A program made the position numbers and the translations under genes. A DNA stretch of 64,000 nucleotides, taken from Juglans regia (lineage: Eukaryota > Streptophyta > Magnoliopsida > Fagales > Juglandaceae). The notes beneath the pieces are model-generated. The model worked only from the letters and a program-made list of their open reading frames with translations. It ran no database searches and was not told the DNA's origin. The stretch covers positions 37,067,482 through 37,131,481 of the forward strand of contig NC_049907.1 of NCBI RefSeq assembly GCF_001411555.2, written 5' to 3'. Shown here piece after piece: positions 46,500-59,100 of this stretch. The first letter of the stretch is position 1. Every line of letters starts with the position of its first letter.

Positions 46500-47623
46500 G
46501 TGGGTCGAGCCTTGTCGTCACACGCCATGGGGGCTTGGATCCCTTTCAACCTTTACTACTAGGCTGGAGTGGGTGTGGGGTCCGACCCGCCCGCATGTGG
46601 GCTGCTCCTCCATGCATTTGGTCTCCCATGTCTTCTTCTTATTACCTCCCCTTTCCAATTCAGCCTTTCGAGGAGCCGTCAACGCCCGAAGAGTGTCTTC
46701 AACGTTGATAAAACTGTCAACTTGGTCCATGAACTCCCACAATAAAGTCGGGAGGTCCTCCATGCAATCTCAGTCATGAAGGGGTTCTAGGGCCAGATCC
46801 CCCCAATCAGAGCCGCTAGGGTGATTTTTTCATCCTGGTCGTCTGTCGTCATGCACTCCCTATAAAATCGAGAGAGGTACGACTTCAAGCTTTCGTCGTC
46901 TTGTTGTTTCATAGTCAAGAGGTAGGCTATGGGTCGCCTCCTTTCAGGCTTTTCCATGAACTACGTCAGGAAAAGTCGGGCCAGCTCAGCCAAGTTGTCG
47001 ACTGTCCAGGGCGGTAGGGAGTCAAACCATACTCTTGTTATTCCCTTCAAAGTGAGTGGGAATGCCCTGCACGAAACCTCTCCAAGGAACCCGTGTAGGG
47101 TCATATGGGCCTTGAACGTCTCCAGATGCTCCAATGGGTCCTTTGACCCATCATACGTGTCAATCTGGAGAACTTTAAGGGAGAAGGACTACCATGACTT
47201 CAGTGTTGTATGCTAGCTTCGCGCTAGTGAGCAGCTGGTCCACTGTGGACGTCGTGCCTACCCGTTTGACCATCTCTGCGTACTTGTCCCCGAGCTCTCG
47301 AATCTCGAGGCGCATTACGCATTGCTCTTCTTTGGCTGTTGCTACCTTGAAGGGGCAACGAGACTTAAAGTGGTGGCTCTACTGGTCTCCTCTGGTTCCC
47401 CGCCAACCCTCAGCAAGGAGATATTTTCCTAGCGGAGAGCCATCACTTCCTCTATGAGTTTCTGTATCATTTTAGCGTGCTCGTTAATTCTTCCTTCCAT
47501 CAATTCGAGTTGTTTTTCTTCATGCACGAGACTTGAGAACGCGTTGTTGCTAACATACGAAGGACATGCTACTATAGGAAATAAAATCTCATAGACGGCG
47601 CCATTGTTGATGTCGTGTTTCAC
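46500..47623 (-). pseudogene. Gypsy gag polyprotein region
   Basis: Minus-strand pieces give EKQLELMEGRINEHAKMIQK (47429-47623), EIRELGDKYAEMVKRVGTTS, GSKDPLEHLETFKAHM after a frame change, then RRRPIAYLLTMKQQDDESLK with YLSRFYRECMTTDDQDEKIT, and VDSFINVEDTLRALTAPRKA (46518-46763). These are the Retrotrans_gag capsid region in its standard order; gag forms the particle in which reverse transcription occurs. At least four frame breaks or stops lie between the pieces. Confidence 0.8.
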
Positions 47624-47758
47624 AGCCTGGGCACTTTGCCCTCAATTGGTTTTCTACAAAATCCTGGACAAAGTGGTAAAAATAAGAGATGCTCCGATTG
47701 GCCAGGGGTTGGTTCAAACATACCATAAGATCATGGTAGTACTGATATGAACTCGCGG

Positions 47759-48255
47759 GAATTGAATCCCTTAAACCCACAATCAATTTGAAACCTCCCC
47801 AAGAAAGTCAAAATCAAGTCAATGGATGGAGAACCCAGACCTGATGAGAACTTCTTTCAAGAAAGCCATTATGCATTGCCCTTCTTCGGCTGTTGCTACC
47901 TTGAAGGGGCAACGGGACTCAAAGTGGTGGCTCTGCTGGTCTCCTCTGGTTCCCCGCCGGCCCTCAGCAAGGAGATATTTTCCTAGCAGAGAGCCATCAC
48001 TTCCTCTATGAGTTTCTGTATCATTTCAGCTTGCTCGTTAATTCTTCCTTCCATCAATTCGGGTTGTTTTTCTTCATGCACGAGGCTTGAGAGTGCGTTG
48101 TTGCTGACATACGAAGGACACGCTACTATAGGAAATAAAATCTCATAGACGGCGCCACTGTTGATGTCGTGTTTCACAGCCTGGGTAACTCCACACTGTT
48201 TGGCTCAGGCCTGATTCTTGCTAAGATGGAAAATGGAGGCTAGGGACAGTGGTAT
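47759..48255 (-). repeat. Chimeric gypsy module, left copy flanking Helitron copy B
   Basis: This module (an unidentified 80-bp segment joined to a gag start, primer-type site and LTR end) recurs at 51264-51760 with the same internal junction near 47862/51369. The two copies are direct repeats either side of the Helitron at 48256-50950. Confidence 0.8.
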
Positions 48256-49825
48256 CAATGTTAATAGAATTTTTTTCAGCAAATTGTGTAAATGAAAACT
48301 CTCGAAAATTGTTGTATAAAGAACTTCCTAAGTTTTTTGTTTGGAGCAATCAATATAAAATATGGACCCCTCGAAAGAAACAAACAATTATTGGCAGAAT
48401 TATTGCAGCAAATCCACTTGAAGGTGAAAGGTATTACCTGCGGATATTATTAACTCATATAAAAGGTCATCTATCTTTTAATTACCTCAAAACGGTTGAT
48501 GTTGTCGTCTTTCCAACATTTCGTGAAGTAGAAACAAATAATAGCTTGGAAGGTTGTTTACATGAGACATCACTGTACCAAATGCCATACAGTTTGAGGC
48601 GAGTATTTGCCATAATCTTGATTTATTTGTAATCTCTGAACAAAATAATCAAACCATTGATGAAATCAACTCGATGGATTGCTACACCTAAAGCTATGTG
48701 GATGATTTTTGAGTTTATTGTAAATGAGATGCATCGAGCAGTATATAGCTTACACTTACATCTTGAAGATCAACATCTAGTGACTTTTCCTGCAAATCAA
48801 AACTTGAACAATCTTGTAAACTCTGATTTTTATGCAAAATCAATGTTAATAGAATTTTTTTCAACAAATTGTGTAAATAAAAACTCTCGAAAATTGTTGT
48901 ATAAAGAACTTCCTAAGTTTTTTGTTTGTAGCAATCAACATAAAATATGGACCCCTCGAAAGAAACAAACAATTATTGGCAGAATTACTGCAGCAAATCC
49001 ACTTGAAGGTGAAAAGTATTACCTGCGGATATTATTAAATCATATAAAAGGTCATCTATCTTTTAATTACCTCAAAACGGTTGATGGTGTTGTCTTTCCA
49101 ACATTTCGTGAAGTAGAAACAAATAATAGCTTGGAAGGTTGTTTACATGAGACATCACTGTACCAAATGTCATACAGTTTGAGGCAACTATTTGCCATAA
49201 TCTTGATTTATTGTAATCTCTCAACAAGATAATCAAACCATTGATGAAATTAACTCGATGGATTGCTACACCTAAAGCTATCTGAATGATTTTTGAATTT
49301 ATTGTAAATGAGATGCATCGAGCAGTATATAGCTTACACTTACATCTTGAAGATCAACATCTAGCGACTTTTCCTGCAAATCAAAACTTGAACAATCTTG
49401 TAAACTCTGATTTTTATGCAAAATCAATGTTAACAGAATTTTTTTCAACAAATTGTGTAAATGAAAACTCTCGAAAATTGTTATATAAAGAACTTCCTAA
49501 GTTTTTTGTTCGGAGCAATCAACATAAAATATGGACCCCTCAAAAGAAACAAACAGTTATTGGCAGAATTATTGCAGCAAATCCACTTGAAGATGAAAGG
49601 TATTACCTGCGGATATTATTAGATCATATAAAGGGTCATCTATATTTTAATTACCTCAAAACGGTCGATGGTGTTGTCTTTCCAACGTTTCATGAAGTAG
49701 AAACAAATAATAGCTTGGAAGGTTGTTTACATGAGACATTACTGTACCAAATGCCAAATAGTTTGATGCGATTATTTGTCATAATCTTGATTTATTGTAA
49801 TCCTACAAATCCAAGATAATTATGA
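48256..49825 (+). repeat. Tandem array of 585-bp Helitron segments
   Basis: Equivalent points lie 584-585 bp apart: CAATGTTAAT at 48256 and 48841, and TTGATGAAAT at 48657 and 49241. The first unit is incomplete at its 5' end; the last continues into the rest of the helicase. Units differ by a few percent. The boundary between units reads AATCTCT(G/C)AACAA(A/G)ATAATC. Confidence 0.9.
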
Positions 49826-50950
49826 GAACATTTTAAAGAAAATATGTCAGTTGACTTTAAAAAGATTGAAAATGACTCTACGAATGTCAGAAGAGAAGTT
49901 TTACGGCATATTTCTTCCACACTCCAGTCAATGGGAAAGGACATCAACATGCTTTATCTTTTAGATGATGATATTTGTTTTGATGAAGACCAACTTCAAT
50001 CTTCAGAGATTAATGATGAATTGGCTATCATAATTTCAGAATAAGATCTTCTAGCATCAACAATTCTCAATGATGAGCAACGACATGCATATGATTCAAT
50101 CTTACAAAATGTTTTCTCAAATCAAGCAAGTTCATATTTTATTGATGGTCCAAATGGAACAAGAAAAACATTTCTATACAGAGCGCTTCTTGCTATATTA
50201 AGATCTAAACAGCTAATAGCGCTTGCAACTGCATCATTTGGTGTTGCTGCATCTATTTTACTTGGAGGTCGAACAACACATTCACGATTTAAAATTCATT
50301 AAATTTTGATAAAAGCAACACTTACAATGTTAGTAAACAAAGTGGACTTGCAAGATTATTACATGCTGCTAAATTAATCATATGAGATGATGAAGCCCCT
50401 ATGTCCAAAAAATAATCTATAGAAGCATTGGACATAATGTTTCAGGACATCAATAATTCAGAATTATTATTTGGTGGCAAAATTGTTATATTTGATAGAG
50501 ATTTTTGACAAATTTTACCTGTTATTCAAAAAGGTACAAGACAAGAACATACTTATGCAAGTTTACTCTCATTTTACTTATGGCCTACTTTGACCAAGAT
50601 TTGCTTAACTCAAAGCATGTGAGCAAAATTAGATCCAGGTTTTTCAAATTACTTGCTTCAATTAGGCAAGAAAGTATTGCCAATCACAATTGAAAAAAAG
50701 ACAAGAATTCCTGATGATATGCTTATATGTTACGAAAATTAATAGATGTTGTTTTTTGCAACATTCATGATTACTCAAAGAATTTGTCTGAGATGTTGAA
50801 TCGAGTTATATTGCCACCGAGGAATAATTATGTTGATGAAATAAATGCTACACTTATAAAACAATATTATAACTTTGATGAAACAATTGATACATCTAAA
50901 CAAAGCATTATGGAGTACTTTTTGAATACTTTGACACCAAATGGAGTTTC
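48256..50950 (+). pseudogene. Helitron RepHel helicase, copy B with internal tandem array
   Basis: This copy lacks the N-terminal region and HUH motif. It consists of a partial unit (48256-48640), a full unit (48641-49225) and a third unit (from 49226) of the same helicase stretch (RWIATPKAMWMIFEFIVNEM to LFAIILIYCN), then continues through MSVDFKKIENDSTNVRREVL (49844), a damaged Walker A (GTRKT where GTGKT is expected, near 50160), the D-E-A-P box again preceded by TGA (50386), to SIMEYFLNTLTPNGV at 50949. It shares the frameshift before the Walker-B region and the TGA with copy A, so the two descend from an already dead copy. Confidence 0.85.
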
Positions 50951-51263
50951 TTCTCAATTTCAGCCAGTACCGGCCGATATTTCGGCCAGTTTTTTTTTTT
51001 TTTCTCTTTTTTTCAAACTACAAGCTTATTTTTTAACCCACAATTCAGACTAGACTATTTATAATTTATATATATGTATTTATATATAATTTATTTATAT
51101 ATAGACTATTATTTTAGAATATAATTTTTATATATAATTTATTTATATATCGAGTATTCCGAAATGTTATTCCGAAACGCTATCTCGAAACGGTACCGGT
51201 ACCGAAATATTTCGTTCCAGTGCCTTGACCGGTACAGCATCCGATACGGTATTCAAAACATTG
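50951..51263. mobile_element. MITE-like insert rich in ACCGGTACCG
   Basis: Ends resemble each other in inverse (CCAGTACCGGCCGATATTTC at the left; CCGTATCGGATGCTGTACCG read inward on the minus strand at the right). The centre is TA-rich. It separates Helitron copy B from the right gypsy module. Superfamily and exact ends are uncertain. Confidence 0.45.
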
Positions 51264-52640
51264 ATTGAATCCCTTGAACCCACAATCAATTTGAAAACTC
51301 CCCAAGAAAGTCAAAATCAAGCCAATGGATGGAGAACCTAGACCTGATGAAAACTCGTTTCTAGAAAGCCATTATGCGTTGCTCTTCTTCAGCTGTTGCT
51401 ACCTTGAAGGGGCAACGAGACTCAAAGTGGTGGCTCTGCTGGTCCTCTGGTTCCCCGCCGGCCCTCTGCAAGGAGATATTTTTCTAGCGGAGAGCCATCA
51501 CTTCCTCTATGAGTTTCTGTATCATTTCAGCTTGCTCGTTAATTCTTCCTTCCATCAATTCGGGTTGTTTTTCTTCATGCACGAGGCTTGAGAGCGTGTT
51601 GTTGCTGACATACGAAGGACACGCTACTATAGGAAATAAAATCTCATAGACGGTGCCACTGTTGATGTCGTGTTTCACAACCTGGGTAACTCCACGCTGT
51701 TTGGCTCAGGCCTGATTCCTACTAAGATGGAAAATGGAGGCTAGGGGCAGTGGTACCTCCGGCGCTCAAGTCAGTTCAAGGTAGAAGATGAAGAGAGAAA
51801 ATGAGAGCTTAGGGAGATTGAAAGTAGAAGTATTCTAGAGTGTGAGTAACGCCCTTCTCGGCAGAAAGATGAGGCATTTATATCTGGTCTAGGTGAACCT
51901 CGAGGTGATGGTGGCTGTTAGCAGCTTTAATCTTTATAGCAGGATTGGGTGTCCTTTCCAGCTTCTTGCTTCCCTGCAGACCTGCCAGGCCTAACCACGG
52001 TTATTGCTGACACCCAGGGGGCATGTTGTAGCATGCCAACTCCTTGGACACATTGAAGGCAACGTGACTCCTGCCATGGCATGCCTGCTCCCGTTCCATT
52101 GAATGCAGTGTGGTCCTGGTTAGGCATGTTAGTCCTCCTACGCTGCCCTGGACATCAGGGTCAGGGACATGTCCTATCCCTGACAGTCAGCCAGTTATGG
52201 TGTTAGGTTTACCTGCCTTACCTTTCGTCCTTTTGTCAGTGTACCTTGCCGTGTGCTCATCCTCTTTGGCCTCCTGGGCCAATCTGACCTAGGCTGAGGC
52301 TTTATACGTGGGCTTGGGCTCGGGACCGACCTCTAGGGATTTCTCCCCTCACACCAATATTTACAAGAAATGAGAGTTTAGGAAGAATCAAAATAGAAGT
52401 ATTCAAGAGTGTGAGTAACGCCCTTCTCAATAGAGAGGGGGTATTTGTATCTGCTCGGGGTGAACCCCGAGGTGATGGTGGCTGGTATGCGGCTCTATAC
52501 CAGGATCGAGTGTCCCAAATAGCTTCTTGCTTCCCTGCAGACCTGCCAGGCCTGACCAAGGTTGTAGCGTGCCAACTCCTGGGACACATTGAATGCACTC
52601 CTGCCATGGCATGTCGCACCTGTTACATCAAATAATAGAA
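51264..52640 (-). mobile_element. Gypsy LTR modules, minus strand, rearranged
   Basis: 51264-51760 is the second copy of the chimeric module (gag start 51484-51678, primer-type site about 51650). 51760-52380 is LTR, with a TATA-like TTTATATC on the plus strand near 51872. 52381-52635 is a second, incomplete LTR stretch joined at CTCTCATTT, a microhomology present in both partners. A gag core begins abruptly at about 52640. Confidence 0.7.
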
Positions 52641-54410
52641 GATTAATGGGTCGAGCCTTGTCGCCGGGGCTTGGATCCCTTTCGGCCTTTACCACTAGGC
52701 TGGAGTGGCTGCGGGGTCACCCACCCGCATGTGGGCTGCTCCTCCATGTGTTTGGTCCCACATGTCTTCTTCTTATTACCTACCCTGCTCACCTCGCTTC
52801 CTTGGCTAGCTGTTTTCTTGTTTGCCCTTTCCAACTCAGCCTTTCAGGGAGCCATCAATGCCCAAAGAGTGTTTTCAACGTTGATAAAACTCTCAGTTCA
52901 GTCCAGGAACTCCCTCAATGAAGTCGGGGGGGTCTTCCACGCAATCTCGGTTCTGAAGGGGTTCCAGGGCCAAATCCCCCCAACAGAGCTGTAAGGGTGA
53001 TTTTTTCATCCTGGACTTTTGTTGTCATGCAGTCCCTATAAAACTGAGAGAGGTACAACTTCAGCCTTTCGTCGTCTCGCTGTTTCACAGTCAAGAGGTA
53101 CAATGTGGGTCGCCTCCTTTCCGGCTTGCCATGAACTACATCAGGAAAAGTCAGCCAGCTCAGCAAAGTTGTCGACTGTCCCAAGCGTACACAGGTTCCC
53201 GGGAGAGGTTGCGTGTGGGGCATTCCGACTCACTCTGAGGGGAACATCAAAAGTATGGGCCTTGAACGTCTCCAGATGCTCAAAGGGGTCCTTTGACCCA
53301 TCATAAGCGTCAATATGGGGAACTATAAGGGAGAGGGACTGCCATGACCTCGGCATTGTATGTCAGCTCCGTGTTGGTGAACAGCTGGTCCACCGTGGAC
53401 GTCATGCCTACGCATTTGACATCTTTGCGTACTTGTCCCGAGCTCTCGAATCTCGAGGTGCATTCTGCTCTTTTTCGAAAAGGCAACGAGACTCAAAGTG
53501 GTGGCTTTGCTGGTCCTCTGGTTCCCCGTCGGCCCTCAGCAAGGAGATATTTTCCTCGTGGAGAGCCGTCACTTCCTCTATGAGTTTCCGTATCATTTCA
53601 GCTTGCTCGTTAATTCTTCCTTCCATCAATTCGGGTTGTTTTTCTTCACGTCACGAGGCTTGATAGCATGTCGTTGCTGACATACGAATGACACACTACT
53701 ATAGGAAATAAAATTTCATAGACGGCGCCACTATTTATGTCGTGTTTCGCAGCCTGGGCAACTCCAAGCTATTTGGCTCAGCTCTGATTCCTGCTAAGAT
53801 GGAAAAATGGGGGCTAGGGGGCAGTGGTAACTCCGGTGCTCAAATCAGTTCAAGGTAGAAGATGAAGAGAGAAAATAAGAACTTAGGGAGAATGAAAGTA
53901 GAAGTATTCTAGAGTGTGAGTAACGCTCTTCTTCACTGAGAGATGAGGTATTTATATCTTGTCGGGGTGAACCCTGAGGTGATGGTGGCTATTATGCAGC
54001 TTTATACCATGATTGGGTGTCCTTTCTAGCTTGCCAAGCCTGACCACGGTTGTTGCTGACACCCAAGGGGCATACTGTAGCGTGCCAACTCTCGGGACAC
54101 ATTGAATGCAACGTGGCTCCTACCATGGCATGCTCGCTCCTGTTCCATTAAATGCAGCGTGGTCTTGGTCAAGCACGTTCGTCCTCCTACAGCGCCCGGA
54201 CATCAGGGTCAGGGGCAAGGCATGTCCTTGACGGTCGGCCAGTTATGGTGTCAGGTTGTCCTGCCTTACCTTCCGTCCTTTTGTCAGTGTACCATGCCCT
54301 GTGCTCATCCTCTTGGGCTACCCAGTTCAACCCAAACCTTATACGTGGGCCTGTGCTCGAGCCCGGCCTCTAGTGATTTCTCCTCTCACACCAATATTTA
54401 CAAGAAATGA
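52640..54410 (-). mobile_element. Gypsy LTR, primer site and gag, minus strand
   Basis: The LTR runs from about 54400 to 53760, the primer-type TGGCGCCGTC is at 53721-53730, and gag lies below it: QAEMIRKLIEEVTALHEENI (53408-53629), DAYDGSKDPFEHLETFKAHT (53141-53356), RRRPTLYLLTVKQRDDERLK (52915-53223), then ALTAPRK-like and Cys-rich remnants to 52643. The 52890-54410 part is the mirror of 36130-38232. Frames are broken at several places. Confidence 0.8.
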
Positions 54411-56500
54411 GTGCCGGACACTTTCCGAGAGAAGATGAGGCATACCCATTATCCGTCGGCTTTCTTTAAGTTAGGATCGACGTCATGTTTTGTTGTAAAC
54501 TCATTGAAATGGTTGCATCTAAAAGCAGAGAAGAGTCAAACCGCTTGCTTCACTCCGCTTCCAAACATTTTTGAAATCGAAACTTCAACAACTCTACTGC
54601 TATTGAAAATAATCGTTTATCCAGCATTGAGCTTCTCCCATACTCAAGGTATCGGGATTTAATAACACGACTAATGCGCCCCACTTCCTGTGTGCCCACT
54701 GCCCATGAAGTGTTTGCCTACCAAACCAAATACCCAACCTTCCCACCGGACCACTTTGCACCCAAAGTGAACAAAAACCATGTATTTTATGCTAGGAAAT
54801 GCCTCTAAAGTTTTTTTTTTTTTTTTTTAAATGAATCTAGTGGTGTTTACGTTTAAGTTTTGCCAGGACTACTGATCATACCAATATGAAGCTTTCTAGA
54901 GAAATTGAGATTGCCTAGTCAATCAGATATCAAGAGTGTTTTGCGTTTACCTCTGTAACTCTGCCGGAATAAGATAGTGAAAGATCGGGAAGAAAATCCA
55001 GTTGTGAGCAATCCCGTTGTCTGCAATGGCCATCCCCATAAGTCGACTAACCTCCTCCATTGCTGACTTGTACAACGTACAACTCGAAATCAAGAGCAAA
55101 CCGTCCTGAAAAGAATAAAATTTTGTTTGATCTCTCATCGACTTTTTAAAACAAGAATTTTCAGTTTGCTCTCCTAAAAGAACCATGACAAATTTTTGAA
55201 TGAATCTATGATTTCCAAAGAAGAGTTTTATATGCGGCACCTGATCAATTTCCCTCATAGAATCAGTATTGCTGCAATTTGAAACCTCCCCGTTGACAAG
55301 ACCCTGCAACTCTCTCTGCAAAAAACTCAGCTCCCCTTCAAATCTTGCACAACCCAGGATTTCTCACCCACATGCTTAACTATATCCCGCGATAACACGG
55401 GTCTTAAGTCCCCAGAAAGCACACAATGAAGCCCGGACTCAGCCACGAAGATCAAACTCAAACCAAATGCCAATCTCATCAAACGACTTCTCTAAAATCC
55501 CACTCTCTTTTCCTGTTCCTCATCTCCTCGTTGAAATTCTATCTTGCATTTGATTCAAGAAACGGAGGGGGAGGAACCTAATTAGCACTCGATCTAGGTG
55601 TGGATAAGATAGAAGAATTGAATGAGATATGAGTGCACTCCACGTTGCCAGTTTGAGAAGCGAAGAGCTTAGTGAGGGAGCTTTTCTGGATGCTGATGGG
55701 TCTGAGGTCAAGAGTAGGGCAATGATGCTGGCCAAGAAAATCGGGCAGTTACAATTAGCATCTTTTCGGCAGCCGGGGAAGTAGTAGCTGTCTCGACTTT
55801 CGGAGCGGTCATCTTCCAAAGCTGTGGTGGTGCTTGATTTTCCAGGTGTTGATCCCAAGAGCGTAGTTTTCACCATTTTCATGGCTTCTAGCTTCTTTCT
55901 GTGACGTGTGTTGGTCTTTCCGTGTACTTTTGAATCTTTACGCAAGGACGGGGACTTAAAATTTGATGATAATAAGAGTATTATCATTATTCAAATTTGA
56001 ATCCCAACGGTCATATTGGGTATGGGCGTATGGGCCGTAGATTTCATTTCGAGGCTAGCGGACGGAGAGGTACAATGTTTCTCGTAATTAAAATTTAAAT
56101 CCAACGGAAGACTCGGAATGCAAATAAATAAATTTTGAGGAACTAATTAAAGATCTTTAAGCTTTTAAAACCTGTGAGTTTGAGAAAGGGTGATATAGTC
56201 TTTTTAAAAAAATTACTGTATTGGCGCATTTAAGATTCTAAAATTTGTGAATTAGAAGTAGAGAATAAATATAAGAACAAAATCTCATACTTCCAAGCTT
56301 ATGCGTTGCAAGTAGAGGTGATGATTTATTTTTATACCATTTTAATTTTATAGACTTTTCAAATCTAGAGTAAGAGAGAAAATCATGTAAATGATCAGTT
56401 CTACTATATTGATTAAACATTATATTAATTTTTACAGAAAAATAATAAACATCATAAAGTGGTCCGATTAATCTCCTTATCTCTCTCTTATACCAAAACA
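52890..56500 (-). repeat. Right arm of the large inverted duplication
   Basis: Reverse complement of 34099-38232 without the hAT MITE. The shared stretch crosses the junction between the gene relic and the gypsy LTR (54400-54480), so both arms come from one ancestral arrangement. Confidence 0.9.
54600..55882 (-). pseudogene. Relic of an unidentified plant gene (Cys-rich YFPGCRKDANC motif), right copy
   Basis: The ATG at 55882 (MKMVKTTLLGSTPGKSS) leads to RSESRDSYYFPGCRKDANCN, then the same frame break as in the left copy, ending RFLNQMQDRISTRR at 55520. The downstream exon at 54947-55321 reads MQRELQGLVNGEVSNCSNTD, DQTKFYSFQDGLLLISSCTL and ends at a GAG|GTAAAC-like donor near 54950. Compared with the left copy, this one keeps extra 5' sequence (SLRKDSKVHGKTNTRH) that the left copy lacks. 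One could have been the original locus, but both share the frameshift, so decay preceded duplication. Confidence 0.6.
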
Positions 56501-59100
56501 AAAAACATTTATGATGTCTAGGAAAAAGACGTATATTGGTGTCGGCCCAAAACATCATCAACGTGTTAGAAAGTTACCATCAATATCTCATAAAAAAATT
56601 AAAAAAAAAAAAAAAATTTACCATCAATATCATACTCCAAATTATGCCAATAACATGTCAAGTAGAACAACCAACTTTAATTAGCAAGTTAGATAGAGAG
56701 ATGCCCTTGAGCATGGTTTATTGAATGTATCCATATATGATGCCCTTGAACAGATTTTTTGACGAGTCTATTCAAAATTATTTTACTTTTTTGGTAAGTC
56801 ACTGTCTCACAGAAAGTTATACAGGCATATAATATATAACATATTTGCTTGCTTTGAGTAACCATGTATACTTAATTCTACATTATCTTATATTAATATT
56901 ATTAGGGGTTGATATTTTTTTGTTGTTTAAGTAAGAGAGTGTTAATGTTAGAAGAGTAATTCTACATATAACCGTGAAGTGCGTAAACATCGCGTAACCG
57001 CTTTGAAAAAAAGTATGGTCCACTATTAAAAAAATAATTTTTTTCATGTGGGTCTTATATTTTATTCATTTTTTTCAAAACGATTACGTGACAGTTGCAC
57101 AATTTACTATTGCAAATATATTTTCTCATGTTAGAACTATTTTCCTTTTGTAAAGAAGTGTTATATAACATCTTGTTTTCATTATCGTTATACCATCATT
57201 TAATGTAGCACGAAATGATTGGATAACTATTTATCATTTATTACTTCTCATGCAATCATTCAATACTAAGTAATTCTTTTTATCAGTCACTATTTATTAC
57301 CTCACATCCTGCATTTTATAAAAAAAAAAAATGTCAGATATGGGGTGTAGAAGTGAATAGTGGCTGATATATAGCAAAACTCTTCAATACCACGTAAGAG
57401 AATGATGAGAGAATTAATGAGGAATTAAAATGATGGTGGATAGAATTTTTATTTCTAAAATTTTTTTTCAATAATTTATGGTATTTAATCTAAATTATCT
57501 TATTATATAACTTGTACAAGACCTTCAAGATGAATAAATATATAATAAAGGGAGGAAGAAAATATTTGTCAAAACCAATTTTAGGATGCTTGTTCGAAGA
57601 TGGCGGGGACCTGCAGTTTGCTTGGAGACTTTGAAGAATCATAGAATTAAACATGGTTAATTCGCTATTTTGTGTCTGAGACACGCTTGAATGGATCAAT
57701 ACCTATGTGGGCTGCAGCCTGCAGGCATCTTAGGAATTATGGTTGAGACTTGCAACATGAACTCTGTAAATTGAATGCCTTATTATTACACACTCCTGAC
57801 AACAGTTTTCAGGAATCCAATTTCAGATGCCATGCCATAAGAGGCATTGCTGATTCTGATCAGGCACGACACCTTCAGACGGTTATAAGTGCATGCAAAA
57901 AAAACAAAAGTACTGTGAAATAAGCAGATGTTGACTCATGAATAAGCACCCCATCTGTTCACATGGACCCTGAGTGGCACAAAACTGCAGCTCTTTCCAC
58001 AAATAATCTCATTTTCTTCAGAGAATATTGCATATGCCCAAAACCCATCATTATCATTGATCATATGTGATTTTTTTAAGAGGATTCTATCTAACATGCA
58101 TATTTACACATTAAACTCTGTTTTCCACTTTATGAGTTGGGGTCTCTGCCTATATTTGTAAGGCCAATCCATTTTCTAATCTCATTAGTTACACAGCTTT
58201 GGGCTGTCTTATTGCAAGCAGATAAGTTCTTTTAATCAAAGAAATATTCAAGCTTATCTTAGGAACAGAAATGGAGATCATTGGGTAGCTCAAACATGAA
58301 GTACTACTTGGTTGATATTCCAAAGATCAACGGCTATAATACAGTTACTAAATGCACCCCATTCACATCTGATCAGTACTGCAAAGCCCAGCTTATTACA
58401 AAAATAAACATGTTTCTCTTGTCAACCACTAATCATCTAGAATGGGGAAATTAATAATTTAACCTAAATAATTGAAGCATAGGGCATAATGTTGAGGTAA
58501 TTGTCCTTTATAGTGGAGTGGGAAGTTGACCCTTTCTGCCACATTTTTAATACTAGAAAACAGAGAATTGTTAATAAAGTTAATGATTGTATAATCAACT
58601 TGATAGTGATCGAGTCAGGTAGGAAGAAAAATATCTTAGGCATCAAGAAATTAACCCAGAAGAGTTCGATTTTGTATATTCGAGTTTCAACCCCATGCAT
58701 TAATATACTTCATGTTTATTCATTGACTTGCAGATCGACTTCATGAGATCTTTAAATTTTTTAAGGAAATTTCAGTTCTACTGCCCGATTCTCTTTACAA
58801 ACATCAAGTCATCAAAAAAATGCAACGATGATCAGGGAAAATTTCTTTTTAAGGACAGTCAAGAACCCAACAAAAGAGCTAGCTCTTATAAGGTTCTTTT
58901 TTTTCGTGGGAATTGAAAGAAAGTTTTCTTTTCAAGGAATAGAAAAGGCAAAAGATTTTATTTTTTTTATTTTTTTCCCATGCCAGTATGATTATAAGTT
59001 GGGAGATTCGAAAAAAAGGGAGAGAAAAGAACATACCAATATAATTCAAGAACTAGGGAAACCGAGATGCAGCCTCCATTTGAAATGATATGATCCCCTG
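56501..59100. other. Intergenic region
   Basis: No protein-coding gene is recognised. 57600-58450 has a more even base composition than its surroundings but no conserved frame. 58501-58746 has a modest open frame with no family resemblance. It is otherwise AT-rich. Confidence 0.45.
56945..57125. mobile_element. Degenerate palindromic MITE
   Basis: ACCGCTTTGAAAAAAAGTAT is answered by a TTTTTTTCAAAACGATTACG stretch, with GTGGGTCTTAT and GGTCCACTATT near the centre, and weak terminal similarity (GAGTAATTCTAC / TTCTC). It has the layout of a foldback MITE. Ends are approximate. Confidence 0.4.

Larger units (their letters stand above)
44941..48255 (-). mobile_element. Ty3/gypsy fragment: gag-protease, minus strand, rearranged
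   Basis: Read right to left: an LTR end (48180-48255), a first primer-type TGGCGCCGTC (48149-48160) with gag start (47983-48150), an unexplained 47640-47840 segment, a second primer-type site (about 47593) and gag start (47429-47623), the gag core to about 46500, protease to about 45600, a hAT MITE at 45101-45598, then the linker between protease and RT (TVRVGTKMAPE, about 44945-45000). Neither RT nor integrase is present. The left edge joins dead Helitron sequence at about 44941. Confidence 0.82.

Noticed and set aside
57720..57960. Possible microRNA precursor or other RNA in the more balanced stretch with GGCATTGCTGATTCTGATC
   Set aside because: No match to a known plant microRNA that I recall and no long stem could be built by eye.
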